Shown here: positions 41,641-53,539 of the stretch, in pieces
Layout of the letters: each line of letters starts with the position of its first letter
Numbering within the stretch: position 1 is the stretch's first letter
Assembly (NCBI GenBank): GCA_033675265.1
Contig: JAUJYZ010000285.1
Span: forward strand, 164,001-228,000
DNA from: Actinostola sp. cb2023
Lineage: Eukaryota; Cnidaria; Anthozoa; Actiniaria; Actinostolidae
Direction: 5' to 3'
Length of the DNA stretch: 64,000 nucleotides
Made by a program: the position numbers and the translations under genes
Notes under the pieces: model-generated
Databases searched by the model: none
Seen by the model: only the letters and a program-made list of their open reading frames with translations
Told to the model about the DNA's origin: nothing

Positions 41641-41866
41641 GAGTCGTCGAACCCAGCCTTCGCTCGCACCCTGCGCGCGCAGTGTTTTATGTCCTTATTT
41701 GCAGCAACTCGTTTTATTTGCAGCGATTCGTTTTATTTGCAGCAACTCGTTTTATTTGCAGCAACTCGTCTTATTTGCAGCAACTCGTTTTATTTGCAGC
41801 AACTCGTTTTATTTGCAGCAACTCGTTTTATTTGCAGCGTGTCCCCTATGGGCCACCGTAACAACA

Positions 41867-42904
41867 TGACTTACTGAATTTTCAAAAGAAAGAGGAAGAT
41901 GACTCGCTATTAAACGATAGAAAACAAAGAGCAAAAGAATTAGCGAAGAATCGTTGTCCCAATGTCAAATGTCAAAACACAAACCGTCGAAATCGATAAC
42001 AAATTACTTCCGGTCTGCAAAATCAAGTTTTTCTCGTCGGAAAAAAAGTTTATATGCGGTTTTTCGATATCTTAATAAATAAACGTGAATTATCTAAAAC
42101 TTAGCGCATGGGATTTGTTATATTTTAAAAACTAAGAAAGTTACAAGCAAATACGTGGTTTTGTAAACACGAATTTTAGCGTCATTTTCTTATTTTTCCG
42201 AAAGTCAAAAAACGCATGCGTGAATGTTTTGGAAACGTTCTTAAAAACATACTGATAACAATAACTTTTGAAAAAAAATCGGAACGCCCTTGAAAAACGT
42301 GTTTTTCTGCTTTGGGTCACGTGACAATGGGCCTGGCTCTGTGACGTCATCATTACATTCCCACTTACACTGAAAGACTATGTTCCAAATTTCATGGCTG
42401 TAAACAAAACTTTCATTGACTTATGGCAATTTCACTTTCCCTAGCAACGAGCATCAAAAGAGCTGAACAACAGGCTCGCGCAAAGCAAACAAAATCGAAC
42501 AACGCCAGATAGAAAGAATGAAAAAGGTGCGCGAGGAATAGAAAATGAAGTATTAACGTAAGAATTGAAAATAATAAATAGAAGTAGTCAAACAAAAAAC
42601 CAGTGCGCGATGAACTATAAAAACAGAATAAAATTGAGTAAACGAATGAATGAATAAAAGAATGAACGAATGAATGAACGAATGGATGAACAAATAAATG
42701 AATGATAGAATGAACGAATGGATGAATGAATGAATGAATGAACGAAAGAATGAGTAAATGAATGGAAGGATGAATAATAAAAAATAAATAGATTGCACAT
42801 TTATTGCTTGTTAATTAGTGGCATGTAGGTGGATGTAATAAAACTCAGGTTGAAGATACAAAAAGTTTTGTCATGAATTATCCAACCTACAAACCAACAT
42901 TATA
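41867..42904. other. Intergenic sequence with a (GAAT)n-type tract
   Basis: No gene is seen. A degenerate GAATGAATGAACGAATGGAT tract occupies about 42,640-42,780. Confidence 0.6.
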
Positions 42905-42906
42905 TT

Positions 42907-44080
42907 CACTAAATGTAGAAGTACACGGATTGCCCTCTAATTTTCCCGCCTAAACCATGTTGTATTTATTGTTGTTCTCAAATAGTGCTGCTATAAATAA
43001 TAATAATAATAATAATAATAAGTTCTTTATAAACGCATCATACAATAGTCTCGATGCTTTTTACAATTAATGAGGACGAAACAGTGGCAAAAGCTAAATA
43101 GAAGGAAAAAAAAAAAAAAAAAAAGGTATTAAATAAGAGCTAGATATAGTGGCGTGATTTTCTAGAAAAACAAAACCAAACCCCAGACACGTTGCTATTG
43201 TTATGCCACGATTTGCAACCATTTTCAATATTTAGTACTCAAGTAGTTTTCATAGTCTTATCCGCTTTGTTTTGGTCGGTTTTAGCAGGGGCGGAACCGA
43301 CCCGAACGTTTTAGTTGTTACTTGCCTGAAAAAGTTGTGCTGAACACGGTTATAGTTTTAGCCTTTGGAATTCGTTATCAAACATAACCTTGTATTCGCT
43401 ATATTAGTATTTGAAACTCGTTGTTAAGGTTTAATGCATTTTGTGACTATAGGCTTGTCTGAAGTGTAATACTCACTGATTGACTTTTGTAGTACTATCA
43501 GGTGAGACGTATAACGCACATAGAACGGATTTAAGTGAACTGGTCGGCCTAGGCCAAGGTTGACCAGTTTAGGGGAACTCCCCACAGTGTGTAGCTGTCT
43601 TGGAACCTTTTAGAGTTTTACGGAATGGTCAATGCTTAGCGTGCGCCGTATATCCAGTTATGATGCATCACTCTGCGATGTCTAGTTGATGTATACGGTA
43701 TTTGTATAATTTGTATGGATATATTTATGGTACCAAATAAACTATGTAATTGTCATTCATGATTCGCTGAGTTTGTGAAAGCATGTTCTACCGAGTCACA
43801 CAACGACGGCGATCAAACACTGTTTTAATCGCACTAAGATATCTATATTTAGTTCAAATAGGCTACATATCAGTTAGAAGACCGACTTCACGCTAGTAGA
43901 GCGTCTAGTTTGGCAATTGTTTTACCAAATTAGTTCCTCCCAGTAGGTCCTGCAGTTTGGGTTAATTATGTCTAAAATCGAAAACATCGTCCAAATGGTC
44001 CAAATGGTCCGCATTTTGCCCATGCAAATTGGTCAAAATCGTCATTTTTGGTGGGTAATAAATAGTAATCTATTTCATAA
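42907..44080 (+). other. Remnant of array spacer upstream of gene D
   Basis: Homologous to 4770-5300 and 62,160-62,760. It has two extra inserts: a (TAA)n/poly(A) block (42,996-43,130) and a ~350-bp block (43,230-43,580). It includes AATAAA near 43,735, which may once have ended gene C transcripts. Confidence 0.55.
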
Positions 44081-44224
44081 CACTCGCATTCATGCCCAGT
44101 CTTATTTAGGTATGGGACAAAATATTGACTCCGCGTTAGCCTAATCTATCGTTTTTATCTGTCCCTAATTTGTTCACATGATGATTCAGTATTTTCTCTA
44201 GAGCACAAACCCTATAACAAAAAT

Positions 44225-47200
44225 CCCAATCCTTATACAACTCTCCATCCTTATACAACTCTCAATCCTTGTACAACTCCCAATCCTTATACAACTCCCA
44301 ATCCTTGTACAACTCCCAATCCTTGTGCAACTCCCAATCCTTATACAACTCCCAATCCTTGTACAACTCCCAATCCTTGTACAACTCCCAATCCTTGTAC
44401 AACTCCCAATCCTTGTACAACTCCCAATCCTTATACCACTCCCGATCCTTATACCACTCCCGATCCTTATACAACTCCCGATCCTTATACAACTCCCAAT
44501 CCTTATACAACTCCCAATCCTTGTACAACTCCCAATCCTTGTACAACTCCCAATCCTTGTACAACTCCCAATCCTTATACCACTCCCAATCCTTATACAA
44601 CTCCAATCCTTGTACAACTCCCAATCCTTATACAACTCCCAATCCTTATACAACTCCCAATCCTTGTATCCTTATACAACTCCCCAATCCTTATACAACT
44701 CCCAATCCTTGTACAACTCCCAATCCTTATACAACTCCCAATCCAGTTATACAACTCCCAATCCTTATACAACTCTCAATCCTTGTACAACTCCCAATCC
44801 TTATACAACTCCCAATCCTTGTACAACTCCCAATCCTTGTGCAACTCCCAATCCTTATACAACTCCCAATCCTTGTACAACTCCCAATCCTTGTACAACT
44901 CCCAATCCTTGTACAACTCCCAATCCTTGTACAACTCCCAATCCTTATACCACTCCCGATCCTTATACCACTCCCGATCCTTATACAACTCCCGATCCTT
45001 ATACAACTCCCAATCCTTATACAACTCCCAATCCTTGTACAACTCCCAATCCTTGTACAACTCCCAATCCTTGTACAACTCCCAATCCTTATACCACTCC
45101 CAATCCTTATACAACTCCCAATCCTTGTACAACTCCCAATCCTTATACAACTCCCAATCCTTATACAACTCCCAATCCTTGTACAACTCCCCAATCCTTA
45201 TACAACTCCCAATCCTTGTACAACTCCCAATCCTTATACAACTCCCAATCCAGTTATACAACTCCCAATCCTTATACAACTCCCAATCCTTGTACAACTC
45301 CCAATCCTTGTACAACTCCCAATCCTTGTACAACTCCCAATCCTTATACCACTCCCAATCCTTATACAACTCCCAATCCTTGTACAACTCCCAATCATTA
45401 CTGATACAACTCCCAATCCTTATACAACTCCCAATCCTTGTACAACTCCCCAATCCTTATACAACTCCCAATCCTTGTACAACTCCCAATCCTTATACAA
45501 CTCCCAATCCTTATACAACTCCCAATCCTTATACAACTCCCAATCCTTGTACAACTCTCAATCCTTATACAATTCCCAATCCCGTTATACAACTCCCAAT
45601 ATCCTTGTACAACTCCCAATCCTTGTACAACTCCCAATCCTTATACAACTCCCAATCCTTGTACAACTCCCAATCATTATACAACTCCCAATCCTTATAC
45701 AACTCCCAATCCTTGTACAACTCCCCAATCCTTGTACAACTCCCAATCCTTGTACAACTCCCAATCATTATACAACTCCCAATCCTTGTATACAACTCCC
45801 AATCCTTGTACAACTCCCCAATCCTTGTACAACTCCCAATCCTTGTACAACTCCCCAATCCTTGTACAACTCCCAATCCTTGTATACAACTCCCAATCCT
45901 TGTACAACTCCCAATCCTTATACAACTCCCAATCCTTGTATACAACTCCCAATCCTTATACAACTCCCCAATCCTTATACAACTCCCAATCCTTGTACAA
46001 CTCCCCAATCCTTGTACAACTCCCAATCCTTGTACAACTCCCAATCATTATACAACTCCCAATCCTTGTATACAACTCCCAATCCTTGTACAACTCCCAA
46101 TCATTATACAACTCCCAATCCTTGTATACAACTCCCAATCCTTGTACAACTCCCCAATCCTTGTACAACTCCCAATCCTTGTACAACTCCCCAATCCTTG
46201 TACAACTCCCAATCCTTGTACAACTCCCAATCCTTATACAACTCCCAATCCTTGTATACAACTCCCAATCCTTATACAACTCCCAATCCTTTTACAACTC
46301 CCCAATCCTTGTACAACTCCCAATCCTTGTACAACTCCCAATCCTTATACAACTCCCAATCCTTATACAACTCCCAATCCTTATACAACTTCCCAATCCT
46401 TATACAACTCCCAATCCTTGTACAACTCCCAATCCTTATACAACTCCCCAATCCTTATACAACTCCCAATCCTTATACAACTCCCAATCCTTATACAACT
46501 CCCAATCCTTATACAACTCCCCCAATCCTTATACAACTCCCAATCCTTGTACAACTCCCAATCCTTATACAACTCCCAATCCTTATACAACTCCCAATCC
46601 TTGTACAACTCCCAATCCTTGTACAACTCCCAATCCTTATACAACTCCCAATCCTTATACACTTCGTAATCCTTATACAACTCCCAATCCTTATACAACT
46701 CCCAATCCTTGTACAACTCCCAATCCTTGTACAACTCCCAATCCTTGTACAACTCCCAATCCTTGTACAACTCCCAATCCTTATACAACTCCCAATCCTT
46801 ATACAACTCCCCAATCCTTATACAACTCCCAATCCTTATACAACTCCCAATCCTTATACAACTCCCCAATCCTTATACAACTCCCAATCCTTGTACAACT
46901 CCCAATCCTTATACAACTCCCAATCCTTGTACAACTCCCAATCCTTGTACAACTCCCAATCCTTATACAACTCCCAATCCTTGTACAACTCCCAATCCTT
47001 ATGCAACTCCCAATCCTTGTACAACTCCCAATCCTTATACAACTCCCAATCCTTGTATACAACTCCCAATCCTTGTACAACTCCCCAATCCTTGTACAAC
47101 TCCCAATCCTTGTACAACTCCCCAATCCTTGTACAACTCCCAATCCTTGTATACAACTCCCAATCCTTGTACAACTCCCAATCCTTTTACAACTCCCAAT

Positions 47201-47241
47201 CATTATACACTTCGTAATCCCTATCCAATTCTTAATCCTTA
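44225..47241. repeat. 18-bp minisatellite, ~165 units
   Basis: Units of CAATCCTTATACAACTCC with T/G variation (TTATAC or TTGTAC). Single-base C insertions and TA insertions (TTGTATACAACTC) switch phase between units. Because 18 is a multiple of 3, very long frames are open in all three forward frames and on the reverse strand, so none is evidence of a gene. A 514-bp higher-order repeat is visible (CCCGATCC variants at 44,441 and 44,955). Confidence 0.95.
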
Positions 47242-47548
47242 ACTTATACCCTACGACTGAGATCCAGACAGGGATAAGGAGATGCCGCTTAGCCCGTGAA
47301 ACAACACAGTAGGCTACAAAGGTTTTTTTTTTAAATTGTAACTGCCGTGTGTTGCCCTTCAGTTGGCCAATTGATATCTCCTCCAATTTAACGACATTGT
47401 ACCAGTTTTGCCCTCTCTTTATATATTAATTATCTGTCATCTCTCTACTGACATTATATCGACGGGGCTCCCAAGGGAATCCACACCCTTACCACAATTA
47501 TTCCTCATATTATTAGCGTCAACATAGATCTTCAAATGTTTCGTTCAT
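47242..47548. other. Unassigned sequence
   Basis: I see no gene or repeat I can name here. Confidence 0.4.
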
Positions 47549-47557
47549 CTCCCAGGA

Positions 47558-48280
47558 CATGCTCGAGGATCCAGCGGTTTTTGTCCGCGCTCCGAAGTCA
47601 CCGGCCGAAACAACCCGCTGGATAAATTACCTACTAGTACGAGTTCTGGGGCGTGATACGCTCTCAAGCGGATTTAGTATAGCTCGCATTTCAGACCCTA
47701 AAGAAATGTCAAAAATGAAGTGATAACTGAAGTCCAGATTGTTCATAATGATATATACGCTGAAAACTCTGTATTCCGTACTCGTGGTGCATATTCTTTC
47801 AGTTGGCGGTACTTGTAGCTTCAAATCGTTTCTGGCCTCCCAATTCAAACAACACATTTACCAGCGCTAAGGATCGGATATCACTAGCAAAAATATCAAG
47901 CTTTTGCCATATCCTGTCGGTAGCTGTGCAAATACATATCATTCTTTTTTTTTAAACGATAATTAAACGCTTCGAGAACCATGAAGGTCCAGAACTGTTC
48001 TGGCTTTAGGAAATCGATCCCGGGGAAAAACTAGAGTACGTGATCGATCGCATCACGCAAATGCATTTCTTTAATTAAAACATCCGTCAACATGGACGCT
48101 ATCTTTGAAAATTATGGTCGAGTTTTGATTGGCCCTCTTTTTTACTCTCAAAAAGAGGGCCAATCAAAATCAAGATTTGTATCACGCCACAGAACTCGTA
48201 ATAGCAGGTAATTTATCCAGCGGGTTGTTTCGGCCGGTGACTTTGGAGCGCGGACAAAAACCGCTGGATCCTCGAGCATG
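47558..48280. mobile_element. Mutator-like non-autonomous element with 9-bp target duplication
   Basis: CATGCTCGAGGATCCAGCGG at the left and CCGCTGGATCCTCGAGCATG at the right start inverted repeats of about 105 bp. CTCCCAGGA flanks both ends (47,549-47,557 and 48,281-48,289). A 9-bp duplication and long inverted repeats are typical of Mutator-like elements. An inner hairpin (GAGGGCCAATCAAAA) sits near 48,125-48,170. No transposase. Confidence 0.8.
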
Positions 48281-48534
48281 CTCCCAGGACCAAGTTATGT
48301 TCTGAGAAATCCCGTCGAAGTCAGCAGAGAAAATGACAGCTATGACCCATTAAAAGTAACGAGGGGGTGATTTAGAAACCCTTTTTCAAAGCTATCAAAT
48401 TCACTGAGACCTCATACACGATCAGAAAAAACACCTATCGTTACACTTTTCACGTGATCATGGCGATTACCATTATATCTACTAGCATATCTATGACCTG
48501 ACCAGCACCTCCTAACCCGGCGCCTCTGTGGCCG

Positions 48535-49432
48535 ATCATTCCACTCATGGTCGAGGGATCATTCCAACAATAATATTAATAGTATAATCGGCAAAACTGC
48601 CCGGTGAAATCTCACCCCGGTATACTGTGATATCTCGCCAAACCCGAAGCCTTTGTGATCATCCCACGTGGTCGAGGGAATCATTTCCCAAATAATCGGC
48701 AAAACGGCCCGGTGAAATCTCACCCTGGATATCCCGCCAAATCTGGCGCGTTTAGTGAGGCCATGTGGCCGAGGGAATCATTCCACAAATAATCGGCAAA
48801 TCTGCCCGGTGAAATCTCACCCCGGTATACTGTGATGTCCCGCCAAACCTGGCGCCTTTGTAGTCATCCCACGTGACCGAGGGAATCATTCCACAAATAA
48901 TTGGCAACTCTGCCCGGTGAAATCGCACCCCGGTATACTGATATCCCGCCAAACCTGGCGCCTTTGTAGTCCTCCCACGTGGCCGAGGGAATCATTCCAC
49001 AAATAATCGGCAAATCTGCCCGGTGAAATCTCACCCCGGTATACTGTGATGTCCCGCCAAACCTGGCGCCTTTGTAGTCATCCCACGTGACCGAGGGAAT
49101 CATTCCACAAATAATTGGCAACTCTGCCCGGTGAAATCTCACCCCGGTATACTGATATCCCGCCAAACCTGGCGCCTTTGTAGTCCTCCCACGTGACCGA
49201 GGGAATCATTCCACAAATAATCGGCAAATCTGCCCGGTGAAATCTCACCCCGGTATACTGTGATGTCCCGCCAAACCTGGCGCCTTTGTCGTCATCCCAC
49301 GTGACCGAGGGAATCATTCCACAAATAATTGGCAAATCTGCCCGGTGAAATCTCACCCGGTATACTGTGATATCCTGCCAAACCTGGCGCATTCATAGTC
49401 ATCCCACGTGGCCGAGGGAATCATTCCACAAA
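48535..49432. repeat. 107-bp satellite, dimeric
   Basis: About eight to nine units containing CCGAGGGAATCATTCCAC, CCCGGTGAAATCTCACC and CGCCAAACCTGGCGCC, starting near 48,549, 48,671, 48,769, 48,877, 48,982, 49,089, 49,196, 49,303 and 49,411. Alternate units share variants (AATCGG/GTGATGTCC and AATTGG/GATATCC), giving a 213-bp dimer period that keeps a reverse-strand frame open. A displaced unit lies at 51,094-51,206. Confidence 0.9.
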
Positions 49433-51093
49433 CTAGACCCTGTCGGCAGGGTTCACTCGTGCCCTGGTGCCGGATTGAACCAGTACATGCTAAGGACCAG
49501 AGTAGAATTGGGATCCCTGTGGAAGTGTCAGTGTGGGGGCTTTCTCAGTATATCACCGTCCTGAATTCCTGAAAATTTGAATAACAATAGTTCATATTGT
49601 TGTATGCCTCGTTCTACAAAGAGTTCTTGATTTGAATAACAAAGGTTTTTCAGGAAAGTGATATACTGACTGAAAGAGCCCAAAGTTTGTATTACGAGTT
49701 TGATTTTTGCTTGAAAACTTCCCTTTTCTACCTGGAACCAGCACATGTCGCAGTTATTTTTCGTGATCAATGCGGTATGTTTTATATTTCGCTCTTAGAG
49801 TGAAAATATTTGAATATTTTAAAAGTAAAATCAAGACGACAAGAGACCATTATCTTGTATATGTATTCAACGAGTAAAGTTCAATGATTCGGATAGTTGT
49901 TGTCGGTCGAGTTTTCATTTAGACTTCGAAATATAAAATACCATAAATATAAGCTTGTGGTTTCCTTTCTAGTAGAACACATAGACGTCCAGCTATTCGT
50001 GTGCTTATCTTCTTGGACGATAAGGATTTTCACTGAATGTTCGTGTGTGTCAGTTGTATAAGTGGGCTTCCTGTGGTCACAGGTAGCCCAAACGTAGAAA
50101 TCAGTGGATCGTGACGTCTTTGGATTTCGCCTTCGGTTGGATCAGGAATGAGCTCTGATAAAGCCTTCAAAGGGTATGAGATTCTCAAAAATGTATTCAC
50201 AACAGTAGTCTGAAAATTAAAGAACACGTTGGTGTAGAAATCTGAGCGAGAAATTGTGTTTTTGAGTGGTTTTGAGCGATTCGAAAAGCTTGGTTCAACC
50301 GGTCATTTTATAGTTTTGAGTATGAGTTTGTTTGTTTCTGAAAAGCATTATTTTTCTATAAGGCGTTCCCTAAAAAATACTAGAAATAAAGAATAATAGT
50401 TGTTGAAGTCCCCTGTGTAGTTTTCTTGAGGTTTTGAGTTGTATTTTAATATTCGATGTTGGTCCGAGTTGTCTTGTGAATTTTGATTTGTTGACGAGCG
50501 CTGAACAGCGACCGATGAAGGCCGAAGTTAGGATTTGTGTGCAATTTCTAAGCCGTGGTGGATGCCTGGGCTCTGACTTGTTGCTTTATACCTCGTCTTT
50601 TTATCCTTCATTTGGCCAACACATTTAATTTAGCCGCTTTTTAGATCGGGAATCACGACTCCTATATAACACATTGCGCATGTGCGAGACAATTCAGTAG
50701 TACAAGACCCCATGCTTTCGCTAGACACACACCCCATTTGCCCTATAATCTGATTTGATTTGATTTTGACTTTATTTTTAGTGACGATTGTCTATGGAAT
50801 TAGTGGTCATGAGTAGTGTTTTGGATTTGACAATGTCCCACATCGATTGGAAGAGAGATACATTTCTGTATATAAATGGTTCCAATACATGTATATAGAT
50901 ATAGGCGTTGCAAACCTTCTCCCCTTACCCTCCCCCTTCGCTGATCCTCAACCCTGTCCCCTATTTATATTTGGGTCTCGATAGCATGTGACCGGATATT
51001 GCACAACTTTGCGATTTTCTGACATTGAAAAAAAAATAATAAAATACGCGTTGGGTTTTATAACTCGTGCGGCCTACGGCCTGGGCACGAGTA
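49433..51093. mobile_element. Copy 2 of the transposon in gene C intron 1, inserted in the 107-bp satellite
   Basis: The ends CTAGACCCTGTCGGCAGG and GGGCACGAGTAATAA are inverted relative to 26,154 and 20,950. The element separates satellite unit CCACAAA from TAATTGGCAAATC, so the satellite is the older structure. At 1.66 kb it lacks the extra blocks of copy 1 and probably approximates the base element. Confidence 0.75.
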
Positions 51094-51206
51094 ATAATTG
51101 GCAAATCTGCTCGATGAAATCTCACCCTGGATATCCCGCCAAATCTGACGTATTTACAGTATATAGTGACTAGGCCATGTGGTCGAGGGAATCATTCACA
51201 AACGTA
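51094..51206. repeat. Displaced unit of the 107-bp satellite
   Basis: Contains TGAAATCTCACCCTGG, CGCCAAATCTG and GTCGAGGGAATCATTC, in the same orientation as the main array. Confidence 0.8.
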
Positions 51207-51245
51207 CCATTTGCATTTTGCACATGTTTCATATGACTACCATTG

Positions 51246-51533
51246 TCATTCCACGTACTTCAATGACGGAACGAAATTCCTTGTCCGGTTTGACCCACAA
51301 GATACAACGAGAAGTATCCAGTAACTCGATAAAATAAGTACCAATAGCATGGTGAATCTAAGTTCGAACCTCTGCTTGTTCGCCAAGAGCCGCTTGTTCG
51401 TCAAGAGCCGCCAGTTGGTTCGTCTTGAACTGCTTGTTCGACTGTTTGAATTGGCTGTACCGGCCTCCGCGGCTGTTCCACGAGGGTTTTCTGGTTCTCG
51501 AACCGCCTGAGCCGCATATTGAACTTCTGCCAT
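51246..51533 (-). CDS. Possible first exon of an unidentified membrane protein, minus strand
   Basis: The frame starts MAEVQYAAQAVREPENP with a fair context (GTCATGG) and runs 95 codons. It is Ser/Arg/Asn-rich to about residue 55, then has a hydrophobic segment (FTMLLVLILSSYWILLVV) and ends NFVPSLKYVE. A possible donor (GTACGT) lies just before the stop. A TATA-like box lies about 110 bp upstream of the ATG, divergent from gene D. No domain recognised and no further exon seen. Confidence 0.3.
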   Translation of the reverse strand: MAEVQYAAQAVREPENPRGTAAEAGTANSNSRTSSSRRTNWRLLTNKRLLANKQRFELRFTMLLVLILSSYWILLVVSCGSNRTRNFVPSLKYVE

Positions 51534-51642
51534 GACTGAATTCGTGTGGGTCGTAGGAAGAAATAAAACCACCGTTTCCTTTCTCCTCACTCCGCCAGGG
51601 TAAGAAACTGAGCAGGAGAGCGAGCGTGTTGCTTGTCTTCGG

Positions 51643-51650
51643 TATTTATA
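51643..51650 (-). promoter_or_regulatory. TATA-like box for the minus-strand frame
   Basis: TATAAATA on the minus strand, about 110 bp before the ATG at 51,533. The position would suit a start of transcription near 51,610 and a short leader. Tentative. Confidence 0.3.
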
Positions 51651-51749
51651 CTAGCCTTCCACGTAATCCCCGTGCAAATGCGCACCATCTACATGCAGTT
51701 ATTTGGTGTTAATTACCTAAATTCATCTGTGCATGTCATTACGAGTGTT

Positions 51750-51865
51750 ATGAATAGTCCATGCAAAATGGTCAAAAATCGTCCAAAATGGCCATTTCTG
51801 ATGGCTTACAGCCCATACAAAATGGTCAAATAGCTATAGAATGGTCAAATGACCCAACTCACTAT
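51750..51865 (+). other. Proximal 5' flank of gene D
   Basis: Contains ATGCAAAATGGTCAAAAATC-type units shared with the flanks of B and E. Sequence between about 44,080 and 51,740 separates it from the rest of the ancestral spacer. Confidence 0.6.
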
Positions 51866-52165
51866 ATGTCAATATACAATTACACGGAAATCCTGTCTAA
51901 ACACGTCCCTCGTTCAAACTGCATGTCAACGATGGACACCAAACACCGGAACAACCGAGAATTCTTGACAGAAAACACAGCACAAAGACGAACCATTCTT
52001 TGGTAATATCAAGTTTGAGTTTTGTGTTGTGTTTGGCCATGTTTATGAGAAACGAAATCGTCTTTCGGGAGTTCTCTGAGCGGGAAATTCAAGTACGAAG
52101 TTTGCAAGATGAAGTTGGTCGCTTGTCTGGAGTCATGTCGGGAAAGATGGATGGTGATTCTAGTG
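51866..52165 (+). pseudogene. Gene D exon 1, frameshifted
   Basis: The MSIYNYTEILSKHV start is conserved. After MSTMDTKH the frame shifts and stops at TAA near 52,003. The correct frame (VISSLSFVLCLAMFM onward) continues open to donor GTAGGT but has no ATG before the anchor. Confidence 0.75.
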
Positions 52166-52596
52166 GTAGGTGGATTAATCTTTACTGGAATTTACTGATT
52201 CTCAACTTACCCTTTCTCATTGATTCCTTTTATTTCTCAGCTCGTTTGTAAAATATCTATTTCAAGCTCTTATAGCGACATTCTTTGAAAACCACGCATA
52301 ACACAACAATATATCAAGTTCTTACAGCGACATCTTTGAAAATGCAGACGCACAATTCAAAATATTATATTATTGGCATACAGCGTGTGTACAGTGACAG
52401 AGTAGTCTGAAGTTCAGCCTTTGTTTTTATATTATTTGAGTATAAATTAAATTAATCAACACTAGTTGTTATTGTAGTCAGTTAAAATGAGCGGAAGTTT
52501 CATACATCAGAGCAAGTTACGTCAAGTCCTGCAATGACGTCAGTCGTATTGGTGACTCAGACGGTGCTAAGAATAGATTTGCGTGACCTTTAATAC

Positions 52597-52949
52597 CCGG
52601 GGGGTGGGGGGTAGACTCCCATACTGAAAGGAACGGGGATGATTGTCGTCTCTTTTAGGGGTGTAAATAACGGTTTTTGGTCTCCCTTAGGGTGTTCACG
52701 ACGGAACGCCAATATTTTTAGCCATCGAGGTATCATTTAGGGTTGCTCTCGAAGATATAAATTCAACCTATATTGTGTTGGTGGTCTACACCGATCAGGC
52801 AGGTAATCTGTAATATTTCTGGTTTAGAATGGTATCTTTTAGGGGTTAAATAAAGCAAAAGCCACGCCTCAGATTGGTCGGCCTTTAGGGGTCTTATTCA
52901 AAATTTCCGACGATCATCCCCGTCCTTTTCACATGGGAGTTCCCCCGGG
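52597..52949. mobile_element. hAT-type MITE, copy 2 (gene D intron 1)
   Basis: Same insertion point as in gene C. The left flank is TTTAATAC and the right flank GTTAATAC. The ends are CCGGGGGG and CCCCCGGGG; it is about 100 bp longer than the C copy because of an internal insert near 52,745-52,840. Confidence 0.8.
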
Positions 52950-52997
52950 GTTAATACATGTGCGAAATGATTAATAATAACAACCACCAAGATATAT

Positions 52998-52998
52998 C

Positions 52999-53089
<91 letters not shown>

Positions 53090-53100
53090 CAAACAACAAC

Positions 53101-53166
<66 letters not shown>

Positions 53167-53363
53167 TCAACAACATCAACATCAACAACATCAACAACAT
53201 CAACAACATCAACAACATCAACAACAACAACAATAACAACAACAATAACAACACCAATAACAACACCAACAACAACATCAACAACAACATCAACATCAAC
53301 AATAACAACAACAACAACAATAACAACAACAATAACAACAACAACAACAACATCAACAACAAT

Positions 53364-53399
<36 letters not shown>

Positions 53400-53437
53400 T
53401 TCAACAATAACAACAATAACAATAACAACAACAATAA

Positions 53438-53472
<35 letters not shown>

Positions 53473-53491
53473 TCAACAACAACAACAATAA

Positions 53492-53539
<48 letters not shown>

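Larger units (their letters stand above)
35725..41860. mobile_element. 6.1-kb integrase-type DNA transposon (IS3EU-like) with ~340-bp terminal inverted repeats
   Basis: The ends TACGGTGGCCCATAGGGGAC and GTCCCCTATGGGCCACCGTA are perfect inverted repeats flanked by the 6-bp duplication ACAACA (35,719-35,724 and 41,861-41,866). The inverted repeats extend about 340 bp (35,725-36,062 and 41,515-41,860). They include 18-19 bp subterminal repeats (GCTGCAAATAAAACGAGTT) and a coding zinc ribbon. The inside carries a decayed DDE-type integrase gene. A 6-bp duplication with an rve-fold integrase fits the eukaryotic IS3-like group; that assignment rests on memory of the family. Confidence 0.75.
32809..42906. 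other. ~10-kb block of insertions splitting the 3' flank of gene C
   Basis: Sequence homologous to the A and D 3' flanks runs to CCACTAAA (about 32,808) and resumes at CACTAAATGTAGAAGTACAC (about 42,907). Everything between is inserted or nested repeat DNA, described in separate entries. Confidence 0.65.

Noticed and set aside
42553..42800. Phe/Ser/Ile-rich minus-strand frames
   Set aside because: Translation of a degenerate GAAT repeat.
44269..47217. A 982-codon open frame with YNSQSL/TTPNPY/QLPILI repeats
   Set aside because: It is the translation of an 18-bp minisatellite. Several frames on both strands are equally open, and indels move between them freely.
48752..49392. Minus-strand repeated protein frames (RFHRADLPIICGMIP)
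   Set aside because: They arise from the 107-bp satellite whose dimer period of 213 bp keeps the frame. No start, splice or domain evidence.
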